The notes below the pieces were generated by a model. That model worked only from the letters and a program-made list of their open reading frames with translations. It did not search any database and was not told the origin of the DNA. A stretch of DNA of 5,765 nucleotides, from the NCBI GenBank assembly GCA_003445735.1, contig DMCR01000102.1, positions 503-6,267 on the forward strand, written 5' to 3'. The position numbers and the translations under genes are program-made. The stretch comes from Cryomorphaceae bacterium. Its GTDB lineage: Bacteria; Bacteroidota; Bacteroidia; Flavobacteriales; Schleiferiaceae. This document shows, in pieces, positions 1 to 5,765 of the stretch; the stretch's first letter is position 1; the number at the start of each line of letters is the position of its first letter.

Positions 1-2
1 CG

Positions 3-92
3 CGTATCTCTGTAAGTAGAACAAGGGAATTACTTCCTGATTTGTTAAAGAAAGACAAAACCACGGTAAATACCCTTACCAAAACAGAATAA
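3..92 (+). CDS. C-terminal fragment of an unidentified upstream protein (partial)
   Basis: One forward frame is open from the left edge to a TAA at 90-92 and gives 29 residues, beginning RISVSRTRELLPDLLKK and ending TLTKTE. The other two forward frames stop within the first 20 bases. The tail is charged, with a leucine-rich amphipathic stretch and a polar end, as is common for protein C-termini, but it is too short to assign a family. It ends 52 bases before the acyl-CoA synthetase start on the same strand, so it could be the preceding operon member. An open frame this short could also arise by chance. Confidence 0.35.
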   Translation, partial: RISVSRTRELLPDLLKKDKTTVNTLTKTE

Positions 93-104
93 CAAAGATA
101 TATT
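76..104 (+). promoter_or_regulatory. Candidate sigma-70 promoter for the acyl-CoA synthetase
   Basis: A TTACCA box (76-81) lies 17 bases upstream of TATATT (99-104), giving four and five matches to the -35 and -10 consensus. Transcription would begin about 30 bases before the ATG at 145. The -35 overlaps a small inverted repeat (GGTAA 65-69 / TTACC 76-80, loop of 6), which could be an operator or chance. Most of the site lies inside the possible upstream reading-frame tail. AT-rich DNA produces such matches often. Confidence 0.25.
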
Positions 105-144
105 CAGAAGATTCGACTAAATGACGTAAGGACATCAGGAAATT

Positions 145-1839
145 ATGACTTTGGCTTTGAGTTATGCGAGTGGTGCTTCGGACAAACCGCTCTTGGGAAG
201 CACTATTGGGGAATTTTTCAATTATGCGGTTAAGCATTATTCTGACCGAGAGGCGATTGTTTCCATTCATCAGCAAGTCAGGCTTACTTACTGGCAACTC
301 GCGGAACGGGTGGATATCTTAGCGAAGGCATTTATACAAGCAGATTTTAAAAAAGGGGATAGGATAGGAATTTGGTCGCCTAACAATGTGGAATGGTTGA
401 TTACACAGTATGCGACGGCTAAAGTCGGCCTTATTTTAGTGACTATCAATCCAGCCTACCGCTCGCATGAGCTTGCTTATGTCCTCAAGCAGTCGGGCTG
501 CAAGGGATTGGTTCTACAAAATAAATTTAAGTCCTCTAATTATGAACAGATGTTATGTGAGCTTTGTCCGGAGCTCCGAAAAGTCTCTCCTGGAAAGCTA
601 GTATCGAAAGAGTTTGAACTACTAACAACTATCATTTCTACAACGGAATCGCCTATTTCGGGTATTTATAGTTGGGATGAGTTTAACCATCTAGGAAATG
701 AACCCAGTGATCAACTGCTCGTCTCAAGACTTAAAGATCAGGATATGGATGATCCAATAAATATTCAGTACACGAGCGGCACGACCGGCTTTCCTAAAGG
801 CGCGACGTTGAGCCATCATAATATTTTGAATAATGGCTACTTTGTTGCTGAGACGATGAATTTTGACGAAAGCGACAGACTGGTGGTCCCCGTGCCTCTT
901 TATCACTGTTTTGGCATGGTAATGGCAAATCTTGGATGTCTCACTCACGGGGCTTGCGCAATTTATCCTAGCGAAGCTTTCGAGCCCGAGGCTGTGCTTG
1001 ACGCTGTGCAGAAAGAAAAAGCAACGGCTCTTTATGGTGTACCGACTATGTTTATAGCGGAATTGGCCCTTCCTAACTTTTCTGAATATGATTTGAAGAC
1101 TTTGCGCACTGGGATTATGGCAGGGGCGCCTTGCCCAGTAGACACAATGAACCAGGTCAATGAAAAGATGAATATGACCGAGGTTGAAATTGCATACGGA
1201 ATGACCGAGACAAGCCCGGTAAGCTTTCAAACGAGAGTCGATTCTCCCTTTGAAAAGAGGGTGAGCACTGTAGGGAGCGTCCATCCGCATGTTGAGGTGA
1301 AGATTATTAATCCAGATACGAACAAGCTTTGTAGTGTCGGTGAAATGGGAGAATTATGCACCAGAGGTTATTCGGTCATGCTCGGTTATTGGGAAAATCC
1401 GGAAGCTACTTCTTTGGCTATTGACGATTGTGGTTGGATGCATACTGGGGATACTGCAGTCATGGATGAGGATGGTTATGTAAATATTGTTGGTCGAATT
1501 AAAGATATGGTCGTGAGAGGTGGGGAAAATATTTATCCAAGGGAGATCGAAGAGTATTTGATGACTCACGCAAATATTGAGGATGTCCAGGTGACTGGGG
1601 TGCCCGATGAGAAATATGGGGAAGAAATTATTGCTTGGGTCAGGTTGAGTGGTGAAAGTCACTTGTCGGAAAAAGATATTATAGATTTCTGCAGAGGTAA
1701 GATAGCTCACTACAAAGTGCCACGTTATATTCGTTTCTGTAATGAATTTCCCATGACTGTGACGGGTAAAGTTCAAAAATATAAAATGCGTGAAATTAGC
1801 ACCAAAGAGCTTAACTTGCAGGAGCAGCAAACAGCTTAG
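145..1839 (+). CDS. AMP-binding acyl-CoA synthetase (fatty-acyl-CoA ligase, ACSF2-like)
   Basis: This 564-residue protein is a complete member of the ANL superfamily, which activates a carboxylic acid with ATP to an acyl-adenylate and then forms the CoA thioester. Visible motifs, in order, are the phosphate-binding loop [11 protein letters not shown] (residues 209-219), the adenine-site motif YGMTET (351-356), HTGD (433-436) with the ribose-binding aspartate D436, the hinge GRIKD (450-454), GGENIYP (459-465), and TGK (540-542) with K542 as the expected adenylation lysine. No key residue is missing, and the length is normal for the medium/long-chain ACSF2-like branch. No signal peptide or membrane segment is evident, so it is probably cytoplasmic. 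The start is supported by AGGA at 137-140, although the spacing of 4 is short. The DUF4336-like gene begins 8 bases after the stop. The substrate chain length cannot be determined; a branched or aromatic acid is also possible. Confidence 0.95.
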   Translation: MTLALSYASGASDKPLLGSTIGEFFNYAVKHYSDREAIVSIHQQVRLTYWQLAERVDILAKAFIQADFKKGDRIGIWSPNNVEWLITQYATAKVGLILVTINPAYRSHELAYVLKQSGCKGLVLQNKFKSSNYEQMLCELCPELRKVSPGKLVSKEFELLTTIISTTESPISGIYSWDEFNHLGNEPSDQLLVSRLKDQDMDDPINIQYTSGTTGFPKGATLSHHNILNNGYFVAETMNFDESDRLVVPVPLYHCFGMVMANLGCLTHGACAIYPSEAFEPEAVLDAVQKEKATALYGVPTMFIAELALPNFSEYDLKTLRTGIMAGAPCPVDTMNQVNEKMNMTEVEIAYGMTETSPVSFQTRVDSPFEKRVSTVGSVHPHVEVKIINPDTNKLCSVGEMGELCTRGYSVMLGYWENPEATSLAIDDCGWMHTGDTAVMDEDGYVNIVGRIKDMVVRGGENIYPREIEEYLMTHANIEDVQVTGVPDEKYGEEIIAWVRLSGESHLSEKDIIDFCRGKIAHYKVPRYIRFCNEFPMTVTGKVQKYKMREISTKELNLQEQQTA

Positions 1840-1847
1840 CTATTACT

Positions 1848-2549
1848 ATGATATATCCACATGGAGATATTGAATCCCTTGGTGCTGACATTTTTGCCGT
1901 ACGGGGTAGTATCAGAATAAACCTTCTCATGAGAATTTCCCGCAATATGGCGATTGTCCGCGAGGGGAATGAACTTACGCTAGTCAATCCTATCCGACTT
2001 AGACCAGAAATAGAGAAAAAACTTACGCAGTTTGGTGAAATTAAAAATATAGTAAGGCTCGGAGCTTTTCATGGTGTAGATGACCCCTATTATGTGAATA
2101 AATTTAAAGCGCAGTTTTGGAGTCAGCCTGATGGTAAGACTTATACTGAACCGCTGATTGATATCGCGATTGGCATCGGAGGTTTGATACCCACATCTGA
2201 TAGTGAGTTTTTCGAGTTTAGTGGTACGAAGCAACCTGAGTGTGCACTATTACTGAAAAGAGGTAAGGGTATTCTATTGACTTGTGACTCAATCCAGCAT
2301 TATGGCAATTATAGTTACAATAATTGGATTGCCAAATTAGTGATGCCAAGAATTGGTTTTCCCAAATCAACGATAGTAGGCCCGATATGGCTGAAAATGA
2401 TGACACCAGAGGGTGCTAGTCTAGAGTTGGAATTTAGAAGGTTGTTAAAGCTAAAATTCGACCAATTATTCGCGGCTCATGGAACATTTTTAGAGAATGA
2501 TGCTCATGAGGCAGTTCGAATGGCGGTCAAAAATACTTTTTCAAACTAA
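1848..2549 (+). CDS. DUF4336-like conserved protein, possible degenerate metallo-beta-lactamase fold
   Basis: This 233-residue protein has no assigned function. Its N-terminus (MIYPHGDIESLG, then a strand ending AVRGSI and RNMAIVR) and the following LVNPIRLRPEIEKKLTQFG resemble DUF4336-type proteins as I recall them, which are thought to share the metallo-beta-lactamase hydrolase fold. Possible metal-site residues are H75 in FHGVDD, D147 and H151 in LLTCDSIQH, and H211 in FAAHGTF. The classical HxHxDH motif is absent, so catalytic activity is uncertain. No signal peptide or transmembrane helix is seen. The ATG is chosen because the MIYPHG opening looks family-typical and the next in-frame Met is residue 28. 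It lacks a nearby Shine-Dalgarno; the only purine-rich site is GGAG around 1821. With an 8-base gap after the acyl-CoA synthetase stop, translational coupling is likely, suggesting a shared role in acid or thioester metabolism (inference). Confidence 0.8.
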   Translation: MIYPHGDIESLGADIFAVRGSIRINLLMRISRNMAIVREGNELTLVNPIRLRPEIEKKLTQFGEIKNIVRLGAFHGVDDPYYVNKFKAQFWSQPDGKTYTEPLIDIAIGIGGLIPTSDSEFFEFSGTKQPECALLLKRGKGILLTCDSIQHYGNYSYNNWIAKLVMPRIGFPKSTIVGPIWLKMMTPEGASLELEFRRLLKLKFDQLFAAHGTFLENDAHEAVRMAVKNTFSN

Positions 2550-2642
2550 TCTGATTTTGTTGCCATTGGGAATTGCCGCTCAAAATTTGGTTATTTCGAA
2601 CCGAATTTATTGAATTCTTCGTGGATCAGGCGCTATGATGCA

Positions 2643-2675
2643 GTCAATAAGTCCCAAAAATGATAAAAATATAAT
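2643..2675 (+). promoter_or_regulatory. Candidate promoter for the first Tat aminotransferase
   Basis: The 167-base spacer 2550-2716 has no terminator-like hairpin with a T-run and no supported gene. It contains a perfect TATAAT at 2670-2675, about 40 bases before the ATG at 2717. The matching -35 is poor: ATAAGT at the 17-base position, or TCAATA at 2644-2649 with a 20-base spacer. An activator-dependent promoter is possible, and so is a chance match in AT-rich DNA. Because no terminator follows 2549, some read-through from the acyl-CoA synthetase unit is also plausible. Confidence 0.35.
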
Positions 2676-2716
2676 TGTTAGAAATTAAGGTTCCAAAGGA
2701 GCCATAGGGGAGCACG

Positions 2717-3862
2717 ATGAAAACTACTAGACGCGAATTTGGAAAAGTGGCGCTTGGCTCCGCATTAGGTGCAATTTCTGGAAAAGCTCTGATTGGCAGT
2801 AAAGCTCAGGCACAAACGCGAGCGGCTCATGCATCAGGTGTATACCATGATGGCGTCATGCAACTCAATCAGAACGAAAGTGCTCGAGGGCCTGGACCTA
2901 AGACCATGGAGGCGATCCATAACCATACGACTAAACGCGTGGGAATGGGCTATTCGCCGGACCATGTTAATGAACTTAGAGATGGCATAGCAAATTATTA
3001 CGGGATTGGAACTGAGAATGTTTTGCTTGCTACAGGTTCAACCCCAATACTTCGGGGTACCGTGCGAGCTTTTTGTAACGAAAGCCAAGCCTTTGTGACG
3101 CCGATGCCGACTTACTCTACTAGTCTTCAAGAAGCTAATAGGATAAATATTCCATCTGTAGAGTTATCACTCGATAAGGGCCTTGGAGTAGACCTTGAGT
3201 CATTAGCCCGTAATGCTGACGGTGCTGGTTTGCTCTATGTTTGTAATCCAAATAACCCTAGCGGCACAGTTCATGGGCCGGATACCATTGAGAAATTTGT
3301 CAGACGCGTGATGCGAGACAATCCGGAAGTGCGCATTCATATCGACGAAGCTTATATCAATTACACTAGACCAGGTGCGATGGAGACAGCTCTTCCACTT
3401 GCGATGGAATTTGAGAATGTGTTTATTACTCGCTCATTTTCTAAAGCCCATGGTCTGGCGGGCATGCGAATTGGTTATGCTCTAGGCCAAGAGCAAACAT
3501 TGAATAAAATAGATCAGGCTTGGGGTATGGGTGATGTGAATATGCTCGCGGCAGTAGCTGCTTTGACAGCGTTGGAAGATAAAGAGCATATCGCCTGGGA
3601 GGCGCAAGAAAATGCAGAGATTAGAGACGAAGTAATTGGGTTCTTCAGAGAACGAGGTTATGAGGTTCCAGATTCAAACACTAATCATATTTTCGTAAAT
3701 CTGGGTATGCCGGCTTCAAAATTTCGAGCTGCGTGTCTAGAGCACAATATACTCGTGGGAAGAGATTTCCCGCCACTTGAGCAAACTCATTGCCGCATTT
3801 CTCTCGGGAGTCGAGAACAAATGAAAGAGGCTATAGAAGTGTTTAAAAAAGCACTGGCATAA
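2717..3862 (+). CDS. Tat-exported PLP-dependent aminotransferase, histidinol-phosphate aminotransferase (HisC)-like
   Basis: This 381-residue protein is a fold-type I (class I/II) aminotransferase preceded by a twin-arginine signal. The signal is TRREFGK (residues 4-10), a weak hydrophobic stretch (about 11-20), and an AQA site, with likely cleavage after residue 32. The mature enzyme of about 349 residues matches cytoplasmic HisC in length. Catalytic features are LNQNESARGPGP near the start of the mature chain, the phosphate-loop ATGST (105-109), the ring-stacking Y133, NPNNPSGT (177-184) with PLP-binding N180, DEAY (210-213) with D210 and Y213, Schiff-base lysine K243 in SFSKAHGLAG, R251, and the carboxylate-binding R360. 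All key residues are present, so it should be active. HisC-like does not prove a histidinol-phosphate substrate; export argues against a role in histidine synthesis. GGGGAG at 2707-2712, 4 bases before the ATG, supports the start. A strong terminator follows, and the next gene is a second Tat PLP enzyme. Confidence 0.92.
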   Translation: MKTTRREFGKVALGSALGAISGKALIGSKAQAQTRAAHASGVYHDGVMQLNQNESARGPGPKTMEAIHNHTTKRVGMGYSPDHVNELRDGIANYYGIGTENVLLATGSTPILRGTVRAFCNESQAFVTPMPTYSTSLQEANRINIPSVELSLDKGLGVDLESLARNADGAGLLYVCNPNNPSGTVHGPDTIEKFVRRVMRDNPEVRIHIDEAYINYTRPGAMETALPLAMEFENVFITRSFSKAHGLAGMRIGYALGQEQTLNKIDQAWGMGDVNMLAAVAALTALEDKEHIAWEAQENAEIRDEVIGFFRERGYEVPDSNTNHIFVNLGMPASKFRAACLEHNILVGRDFPPLEQTHCRISLGSREQMKEAIEVFKKALA

Positions 3863-3890
3863 GTGATCTTTGCGCTTGTTATTGACAATG

Positions 3891-3920
3891 AAGGGCAGAC
3901 TGAAAAGACTGCCCTTTTTT
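3891..3920 (+). terminator. Rho-independent terminator after the HisC-like gene
   Basis: A perfect 8-base-pair stem, AAGGGCAG (3891-3898) with CTGCCCTT (3909-3916), encloses a 10-base loop and runs straight into six T residues (3915-3920). It begins 28 bases after the stop codon at 3862 and should end the aminotransferase transcript. There is no T-run on the opposite strand, so it acts in the + direction only. Confidence 0.9.
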
Positions 3921-3986
3921 ATTCTGAAAGGATTGATTTCGCATTGTAAATATTTCGGTTTAACGTTGATTTGTTTTGCGAATTCC

Positions 3987-4015
3987 TTGCAATAAGCATA
4001 AGCTGCTTTTAGATT
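3987..4015 (+). promoter_or_regulatory. Candidate sigma-70 promoter for the MalY/PatB-like gene
   Basis: Between the terminator ending at 3920 and the next gene there is no supported coding sequence. TTGCAA (3987-3992) and TAGATT (4010-4015) are separated by an ideal 17 bases, each with four of six consensus matches including the important -10 positions. Initiation near 4022 would give a leader of about 55-70 bases. Since a strong terminator lies upstream, a promoter is expected in this spacer, which raises the likelihood of this otherwise modest match. Confidence 0.45.
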
Positions 4016-4064
4016 ATGGTTTAAATATGTCGAATCCACAGAATTAGCTGCCTAGAATTTAGGT

Positions 4065-4084
4065 AGGACGAAAAAATGAGGGAG
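4065..4084 (+). promoter_or_regulatory. Two tandem Shine-Dalgarno sites serving two possible starts
   Basis: AGGA at 4065-4068 lies 7 bases before ATG 4076. AGGGAG at 4079-4084, with a GGAG core, lies 6 bases before the in-frame ATG 4091. Both spacings are good. The second site is slightly stronger and gives a more typical Tat n-region (MALKDKN), so 4091 is preferred. The upstream start would only add five residues, MRERK. Confidence 0.5.
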
Positions 4085-4090
4085 AGAAAG

Positions 4091-5455
4091 ATGGCCTTAA
4101 AAGATAAAAACACGACGGGATTGAATCGCAGAAGTTTTATGAAAGGCGCCGGTTTAGCGGCGTTGGCTGGTGGAGCCGTTGCATCTGCGCCCAGCTCTAG
4201 CCTCGCGCAAGAGTCGTCAATAAACATACCAAAATTGGCGGGTGGTAAATACGATTTTGATACTCCATACAATCGTGTGGGATCCGACTGCGCGCGGTGG
4301 GATTCACCAGCGCTTCGTTATCCAAACGGTACCTTTAAGTTTGGTATGGGTGTAGCCTCTATGGATTTTGAATGTGCGCCGTGTATCACTGAAGCACTTC
4401 AGGAGAGAGTAAAGCATCATAGCTGGGGATACTTGAGCACCACAGAGGGATTGCGAAAAGGAATTCTTCGATGGAACGGAGAACGTCATGGGGTAGATCT
4501 TGATCCAGAATCTGTAGTCATTTCAGATGGTGTATACCCGGGGATGATTGCAGCTATGCGAGCGTTTGTACCTAGAGGTAGCAAAGTGCTTCTCTCAACT
4601 CCTGCCTATTCAGGTTTTTATACGATGGCAAGAGCCGCAAATGTTGAGATTGTGGACAGTCAAATGGAATATAAGAATGGTCGATATGAGATCAATTGGG
4701 ATGATTTAGAGTCCAAAATGACGCCTGATGTTAGGGCGATGATTGTTTGTAACCCTCAAAACCCAACCGGCAACGTGTGGCGAGAAGAAGAGCTACTGAG
4801 AGTGGGGCGGCTTTGTCTTGACCACAACATTGTGGTTTTATCTGATGAGATACATTCAGACGTCATCCGTTCTGGTCACAAGTTCACCCCTTTTGCCAGC
4901 CTTCCCGACGAAGCAGTGGTCAATAATAGTCTGACTTTTAATGCGATTAGTAAGACTTTTAACCTAGCAGGGATGAAGAATGCTTATTACTACTCAAAAA
5001 GCCCGATAACACTTGGGCGGGTTAACCAATACCATAGAGCGGAACTTAGCACGCTTGGAGTTGTGGCGAATGAGGCTGCATATAACGAGGGTGGTGATTG
5101 GTTTGATCAAGCTAATGCCTATATGGATGAAAACCATACGTTTATAGAGAACTACGTTAAACAGCACATGCCTTCCGTTGGCTATACTCGTAACGAAGGC
5201 ACTTACATGACTTTCTTAAACTTTGGCAAAACAATGTCGTCGATAGGCGCTGAAGAGCAATACATGAGTCATGATAAGCCAAGTCCAGAACATTTTTTCC
5301 AGGACTGGTTGGTCGAACATTCTGGAGTATATTTGAATCCTGGGGCGGATTACGGATCGGGAGGGGCAGGTAATATGAGAATGAATATTGCGTCCTCGCG
5401 TCTAGTAATCAAAGAAGTGCTTGATGCGATGGCTGGTGCCGTAAATAAGGTCTAG
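4091..5455 (+). CDS. Tat-exported PLP-dependent enzyme, MalY/PatB (cystathionine beta-lyase)-like aminotransferase fold
   Basis: From ATG 4091 this is a 454-residue protein (459 from the alternative ATG 4076). It carries a clear twin-arginine signal: NRRSFMK (residues 12-18), an Ala/Gly-rich hydrophobic stretch (19-33), and SLA before likely cleavage after residue 39. The mature chain of about 415 residues is a fold-type I PLP enzyme, with SDGVYPGM and TPAYSGFY in the cofactor half, NPQNPTGN (221-228) with PLP-binding N224, SDEIHSD (251-257) with D252, Schiff-base lysine K288 in ISKTFNLAGMKN, and NMRMN with carboxylate-binding R430. DEIHxD and SKTFNLAG are typical of the MalY/PatB C-S lyase branch. 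The usual aminotransferase arginine eight residues after the lysine is K296 here, which fits that branch. It could be a beta-lyase on sulfur amino acids or a transaminase; the sequence does not decide. It is little like the preceding Tat aminotransferase outside the general fold, so it is not a recent duplicate. Confidence 0.92.
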   Translation: MALKDKNTTGLNRRSFMKGAGLAALAGGAVASAPSSSLAQESSINIPKLAGGKYDFDTPYNRVGSDCARWDSPALRYPNGTFKFGMGVASMDFECAPCITEALQERVKHHSWGYLSTTEGLRKGILRWNGERHGVDLDPESVVISDGVYPGMIAAMRAFVPRGSKVLLSTPAYSGFYTMARAANVEIVDSQMEYKNGRYEINWDDLESKMTPDVRAMIVCNPQNPTGNVWREEELLRVGRLCLDHNIVVLSDEIHSDVIRSGHKFTPFASLPDEAVVNNSLTFNAISKTFNLAGMKNAYYYSKSPITLGRVNQYHRAELSTLGVVANEAAYNEGGDWFDQANAYMDENHTFIENYVKQHMPSVGYTRNEGTYMTFLNFGKTMSSIGAEEQYMSHDKPSPEHFFQDWLVEHSGVYLNPGADYGSGGAGNMRMNIASSRLVIKEVLDAMAGAVNKV

Positions 5456-5470
5456 TTTTCGTGTGAATAT

Positions 5471-5493
5471 AAAAACTCCGATGGAAACGGAGT
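5471..5493 (-). terminator. Small hairpin with T-run on the minus strand
   Basis: ACTCCG (5475-5480) pairs perfectly with CGGAGT (5488-5493) across a 7-base loop. On the + strand it is preceded by a run of A residues (5471-5475), so read on the minus strand the stem is followed by five T residues, the layout of a weak intrinsic terminator. No minus-strand gene is visible within the window. It sits 19 bases after the stop of the MalY-like gene and could instead be a 3'-end protective stem or chance. Confidence 0.35.
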
Positions 5494-5531
5494 CTGTAAG
5501 TAAGCCCATCTACCATTATTAGGTATTACAG

Positions 5532-5565
5532 AAGGCAGTGCTGAGGAAACAGCGCTGCCTTTTTT
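5532..5565 (+). terminator. Rho-independent terminator after the MalY/PatB-like gene
   Basis: A 12-base-pair stem, AAGGCAGTGCTG (5532-5543) with CAGCGCTGCCTT (5550-5561) and one G-T wobble, encloses a 6-base AGGAAA loop and continues into six T residues (5560-5565). It is the strongest terminator in the window, 76 bases after the stop at 5455. It lies only 22 bases before the amidase start, so it should insulate that gene from upstream transcription. Confidence 0.92.
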
Positions 5566-5587
5566 AATCCCCCTCAATCTGATTTAT

Positions 5588-5765
5588 ATGAAAGACGATA
5601 TTCATTTTGCCACTATTTATCATCTATCTAAGCAAATAAAAGATGGGGTAATATCGCCAGTAGAATTGACCGAGCATATGCTAAGTCGTATCGAGAGTTC
5701 AGATCCAAAGCTAAATAGTTTTGCAACCGTTTGCGCGGCTAGGGCACTTAGTGAGGCTAGACAGG
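5588..5765 (+). CDS. Amidase-signature family protein, N-terminal part (cut by window edge)
   Basis: ATG 5588 opens a frame that stays open to the right edge and gives 59 residues. HFATIYHLSKQIKDG, then VISPVELTEHMLSRIESSD and PKLNSFATV, is the characteristic N-terminal helical pattern of amidase-signature hydrolases (the GatA/amidase family: SPVE, hydrophobic helix, LNAF-like motif). These enzymes use a Ser-cis-Ser-Lys triad to hydrolyse amides. The triad and Gly/Ser-rich core lie beyond the window, so activity and substrate are unknown. There is no signal peptide, so it is probably cytoplasmic. No Shine-Dalgarno precedes the ATG; the upstream 20 bases are pyrimidine-rich. The start is nevertheless likely because the family homology begins within a few residues of it and a stop-rich terminator region lies upstream. 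Confidence 0.85.
   Translation, partial: MKDDIHFATIYHLSKQIKDGVISPVELTEHMLSRIESSDPKLNSFATVCAARALSEARQ

Noticed and set aside
121..129. Tiny ATG-ACG-TAA frame just upstream of the acyl-CoA synthetase, as a possible regulatory leader peptide
   Set aside because: Two codons with no ribosome binding site; expected by chance and too short to support an attenuation mechanism.
76..297. Minus-strand 73-residue open frame at the left end
   Set aside because: It overlaps the conserved N-terminus of the acyl-CoA synthetase and has no recognisable domain.
724..1830. Long minus-strand open frames (724-1290 and 1354-1830) inside the acyl-CoA synthetase
   Set aside because: They lie wholly opposite a clearly conserved coding sequence, show no recognisable motif, and have compositions typical of antisense shadows (rich in His, Ser, Ile, Phe).
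2793..2990. Forward 65-residue open frame inside the HisC-like gene
   Set aside because: It is an out-of-frame shadow of the aminotransferase, with no ribosome binding site or motif of its own.
3737..4039. Minus-strand 100-residue open frame spanning the end of the HisC-like gene and the spacer
   Set aside because: It runs through the terminator hairpin and the candidate promoter and overlaps the conserved C-terminus of the HisC-like gene. No family features are visible.
4021..4272. Minus-strand 83-residue open frame over the start of the MalY-like gene
   Set aside because: It is antisense to the Tat signal; its Ala/Pro-rich part simply mirrors the Ala/Gly-rich signal peptide codons.
2717..5455. 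The two Tat aminotransferases as a recent tandem duplication
   Set aside because: Beyond the shared fold motifs their sequences, lengths (381 versus 454 residues) and subfamily signatures differ (DEAY versus DEIHSD), so duplication here is not supported.

Overview
The window looks like chromosomal DNA from a Gram-negative bacterium of moderately low GC (low-to-mid 40s percent by eye). A marine gammaproteobacterium is my best guess, from the mix of a fatty-acyl-CoA synthetase, a DUF4336-type protein, Tat-exported PLP enzymes and an amidase. That placement is an inference, because no rRNA or phylogenetic marker is present. All supported genes lie on the + strand. I found no tRNA, rRNA, CRISPR array, insertion sequence, integrase or long repeat.

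Layout. (1) Positions 3-92: a short open frame running in from the left edge, probably the C-terminus of an unseen gene. (2) 145-1839: a full-length AMP-binding acyl-CoA synthetase with all core adenylation motifs. It is followed after 8 bases by (3) 1848-2549, a DUF4336-like protein with a degenerate metallo-beta-lactamase-like residue pattern; the two look co-transcribed. (4) 2550-2716: a spacer with a perfect TATAAT box but no good -35. (5) 2717-3862: a HisC-like fold-type I PLP aminotransferase with an N-terminal twin-arginine signal, closed by a strong intrinsic terminator at 3891-3920. (6) 3921-4090: a promoter-bearing spacer. (7) 4091-5455 (or from 4076): a second Tat-signal PLP enzyme of the MalY/PatB (cystathionine beta-lyase-like) branch. 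It is followed by a small hairpin (5475-5493) and a strong terminator (5532-5565). (8) 5588 to the right edge: the N-terminus of an amidase-signature protein, cut by the window.

The most notable content is two consecutive, divergent aminotransferase-fold enzymes, both with Tat signals. Most relatives of these families are cytoplasmic. Tat export fits enzymes that fold around PLP in the cytoplasm and act in the periplasm, as known for PvdN of Pseudomonas. Together with the amidase this suggests a small locus for amino-acid, amine or amide chemistry, partly in the cell envelope, but substrates cannot be read from the sequence. The acyl-CoA synthetase/DUF4336 pair appears to be a separate unit. 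Each aminotransferase has its own terminator, so they are probably regulated separately although they are neighbours.
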